Shown in pieces: positions 27,091 to 28,269 of a DNA stretch of 28,269 nt. Position 1 is the first letter of the stretch; each line of letters opens with the position of its first letter. The DNA is from DATFPQ01 sp035264765 (GTDB lineage Bacteria > Actinomycetota > Actinomycetes > Actinomycetales > Angustibacteraceae). Both the position numbers and the translations under genes were made by a program. The stretch covers positions 1 through 28,269 of the forward strand of contig DATFPQ010000163.1 in assembly GCA_035264765.1 (NCBI GenBank). The letters run 5' to 3'. The notes under the pieces are model-generated. The model was not told where the DNA came from, ran no database searches, and was given only the letters and a program-made list of their open reading frames with translations.

Positions 27091-28269
27091 TCAGGGGTGC
27101 GGCGGAGGGTGCGGCGTCTGGTCAGCACGATGTCCGTGACACCAAGCACGAGCGCCGCGGTGACGAAGGCGAGCGTCACGACGACGCTGGCGGCCATCGC
27201 GGTGGAGTAGGCGGGCGAGCCGGTAGGCGGTCGGCCGCCGAGCGCGGCGAAGAAGACGGCGCCCACGACCGCCTGCCCGATCGCCGAGCCGATGCGCTGG
27301 GCGGTCTGCAGCACGCCGCCGGCCGCGCCACCCATCCGCGGGTCGACGTCCTGCAGCGACAGGGCCTGGTTCGGCGTGATGATGGCGCCGCTGCCGAGCC
27401 CCAGCACCAGCAGCGGCAGGGCGAGCCGCAGCGCGACGTCGTCGGGATTCGTGCGGACCACCAGGCCGACCGCGAGGGCGCCAACGCCGAACAGGACGAG
27501 TGCCCCGACGACGAGGGGCCGGCCGGCTCGCGCCACCAGGCGGCCGGCGAGCGAGGCAGCCACGGCCGACCCGACGGCGAACCACGTCACCGCCAGCCCG
27601 GCGTGCAGGGCGTCCAGCCCGCGCCCGAGCTGCAGGTAGAGGGACAGGACCAGCGGCAGCCCGGTGTAGCCGCAGAAGTACAGCAGCGCGAGGCCGACGC
27701 CAACGGCGTACGACGGCTGTCGGAACAGCCGCAGGTCGACGAGCGGGTCGGCCTCGAGCCGGGTGAGCCGTCGCTCGCGCAGGAGGAACGCGATGCCCAG
27801 CGGCAGCGCGGGCACCAGCACCCAGAACAGCCGAGGGTCGCGCACGGCGTCGTACTGCACGGTGGGGAACAGGACGCAGAACGTCGTGAAGCCCAGCAGC
27901 AGCGCCCCCGGCACGTCCAGCCGGCGGCGCGGTCCGGCGTCCGGGCGGGGCGGCGGCAGCCACCGCCAGCCCAGGACCATGGCCACGATGCCGACCGGGA
28001 CATTGACGAAGAAGACCAGCCGCCAGCCCCATTCCTCGCCGCCCAGGCCGATCAGGGCACCACCCAGCACCGGCCCGACCGCCGTCGCGGTGCCCACGAC
28101 CGCGCCGATCGCGCCGAAGGCCCGGCCCCGCTCGGCCCCTCGGAACAGCTGCTGCACCAGCCCGGACACCTGCGGGTTGATCAGTCCGCCGAACAGGCCC
28201 TGCAGCACCCGGGCGGCCACCAGGAGACCCGGGCCCGGAGCGACGCCCACGAGCGCGCTCGTGATCGTG
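27045..28269 (-). CDS. MFS transporter, DHA2/EmrB-QacA type (5' end outside the window)
   Basis: About 408 C-terminal residues of a proton-driven exporter; the frame is open to the right edge and reads TITSALVGVAPGPGLLVAARVLQG, which is internal (around helices 3-4), so the start lies outside. GAVVGTATAVGPVLGGALIG is the antiporter motif C. RLVFFVNVPVGIVAMVLGWRWLP is the hallmark DHA2 segment, and ITPNQALSLQDVDPRMGGAAGGVLQTAQRIGSAIGQAVVG marks the later helices. Several further helices fit a 14-helix topology. The last residues (DPLLTSSAVAPERRH) are encoded by one arm of a perfect 29-bp inverted repeat, so the C-terminus may have been reshaped by it. Substrate is unknown. Confidence 0.93.
   Translation of the reverse strand, partial: TITSALVGVAPGPGLLVAARVLQGLFGGLINPQVSGLVQQLFRGAERGRAFGAIGAVVGTATAVGPVLGGALIGLGGEEWGWRLVFFVNVPVGIVAMVLGWRWLPPPRPDAGPRRRLDVPGALLLGFTTFCVLFPTVQYDAVRDPRLFWVLVPALPLGIAFLLRERRLTRLEADPLVDLRLFRQPSYAVGVGLALLYFCGYTGLPLVLSLYLQLGRGLDALHAGLAVTWFAVGSAVAASLAGRLVARAGRPLVVGALVLFGVGALAVGLVVRTNPDDVALRLALPLLVLGLGSGAIITPNQALSLQDVDPRMGGAAGGVLQTAQRIGSAIGQAVVGAVFFAALGGRPPTGSPAYSTAMAASVVVTLAFVTAALVLGVTDIVLTRRRTLRRTPDPLLTSSAVAPERRH

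Overview
The window is very GC-rich and gene-dense. It uses GTG starts freely and carries families typical of Actinomycetes: a DUF222-type HNH protein, DUF1918, a PspC/LuxR-type signalling locus, a stand-alone PIG-L deacetylase, an actinobacterial PcrA, and an Excalibur lipoprotein beside sucCD. I read it as chromosomal DNA of a high-GC actinobacterium. I cannot fix the genus. I see no prophage, transposase, CRISPR array, tRNA or rRNA.

Layout. 1-4016: the tail of an HNH nuclease-like gene, a secreted class A beta-lactamase-like serine hydrolase, a DHFR/RibD-C family protein, a YihY/BrkB membrane protein and an unassigned membrane protein. 4215-7357: a sugar-nucleotidyltransferase-like gene coupled to a Nudix gene, a divergent second Nudix gene, a Xi-class GST-like quinone reductase and a DUF1918 protein. 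7585-11650: an envelope-stress module made of a small membrane protein, a large PspC-domain membrane protein, a divergent PspC-fused histidine kinase and a LuxR-type response regulator, with a palindrome in the divergent promoter. 11728-15304: a secreted glycerophosphodiester phosphodiesterase, then a glycosyltransferase coupled to a haem-oxygenase-like diiron oxidase, with a CDGSH iron-sulfur protein divergent from them. 15336-20326: NnrD nucleotide repair with a histidine phosphatase, an SDR oxidoreductase, a membrane diguanylate cyclase and a PIG-L deacetylase. 20395-26736: pcrA, a small B12-binding mutase subunit, an Excalibur lipoprotein, sucC-sucD and a small membrane protein. The window ends inside a DHA2-type MFS exporter.

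Two patterns run across the window. First, many spacers between genes carry short imperfect tandem arrays (periods about 11 to 23 bp), each with its own unit. Two distant arrays, at 2199-2280 and 26751-26839, share a core (CTCATNGGNGCAC), and two further 15-bp arrays lie inside the PspC gene. Second, six start codons sit 6-8 nt after a TANNNT hexamer with little or no Shine-Dalgarno, as expected for leaderless transcripts. This includes two divergent gene pairs, and it moves the likely start of the histidine phosphatase upstream.

The most interesting candidate systems are the diiron oxidase/CDGSH/glycosyltransferase cluster, the PspC two-component locus with its palindrome, and a perfect 29-bp inverted repeat that folds around the stop codon of the MFS gene.
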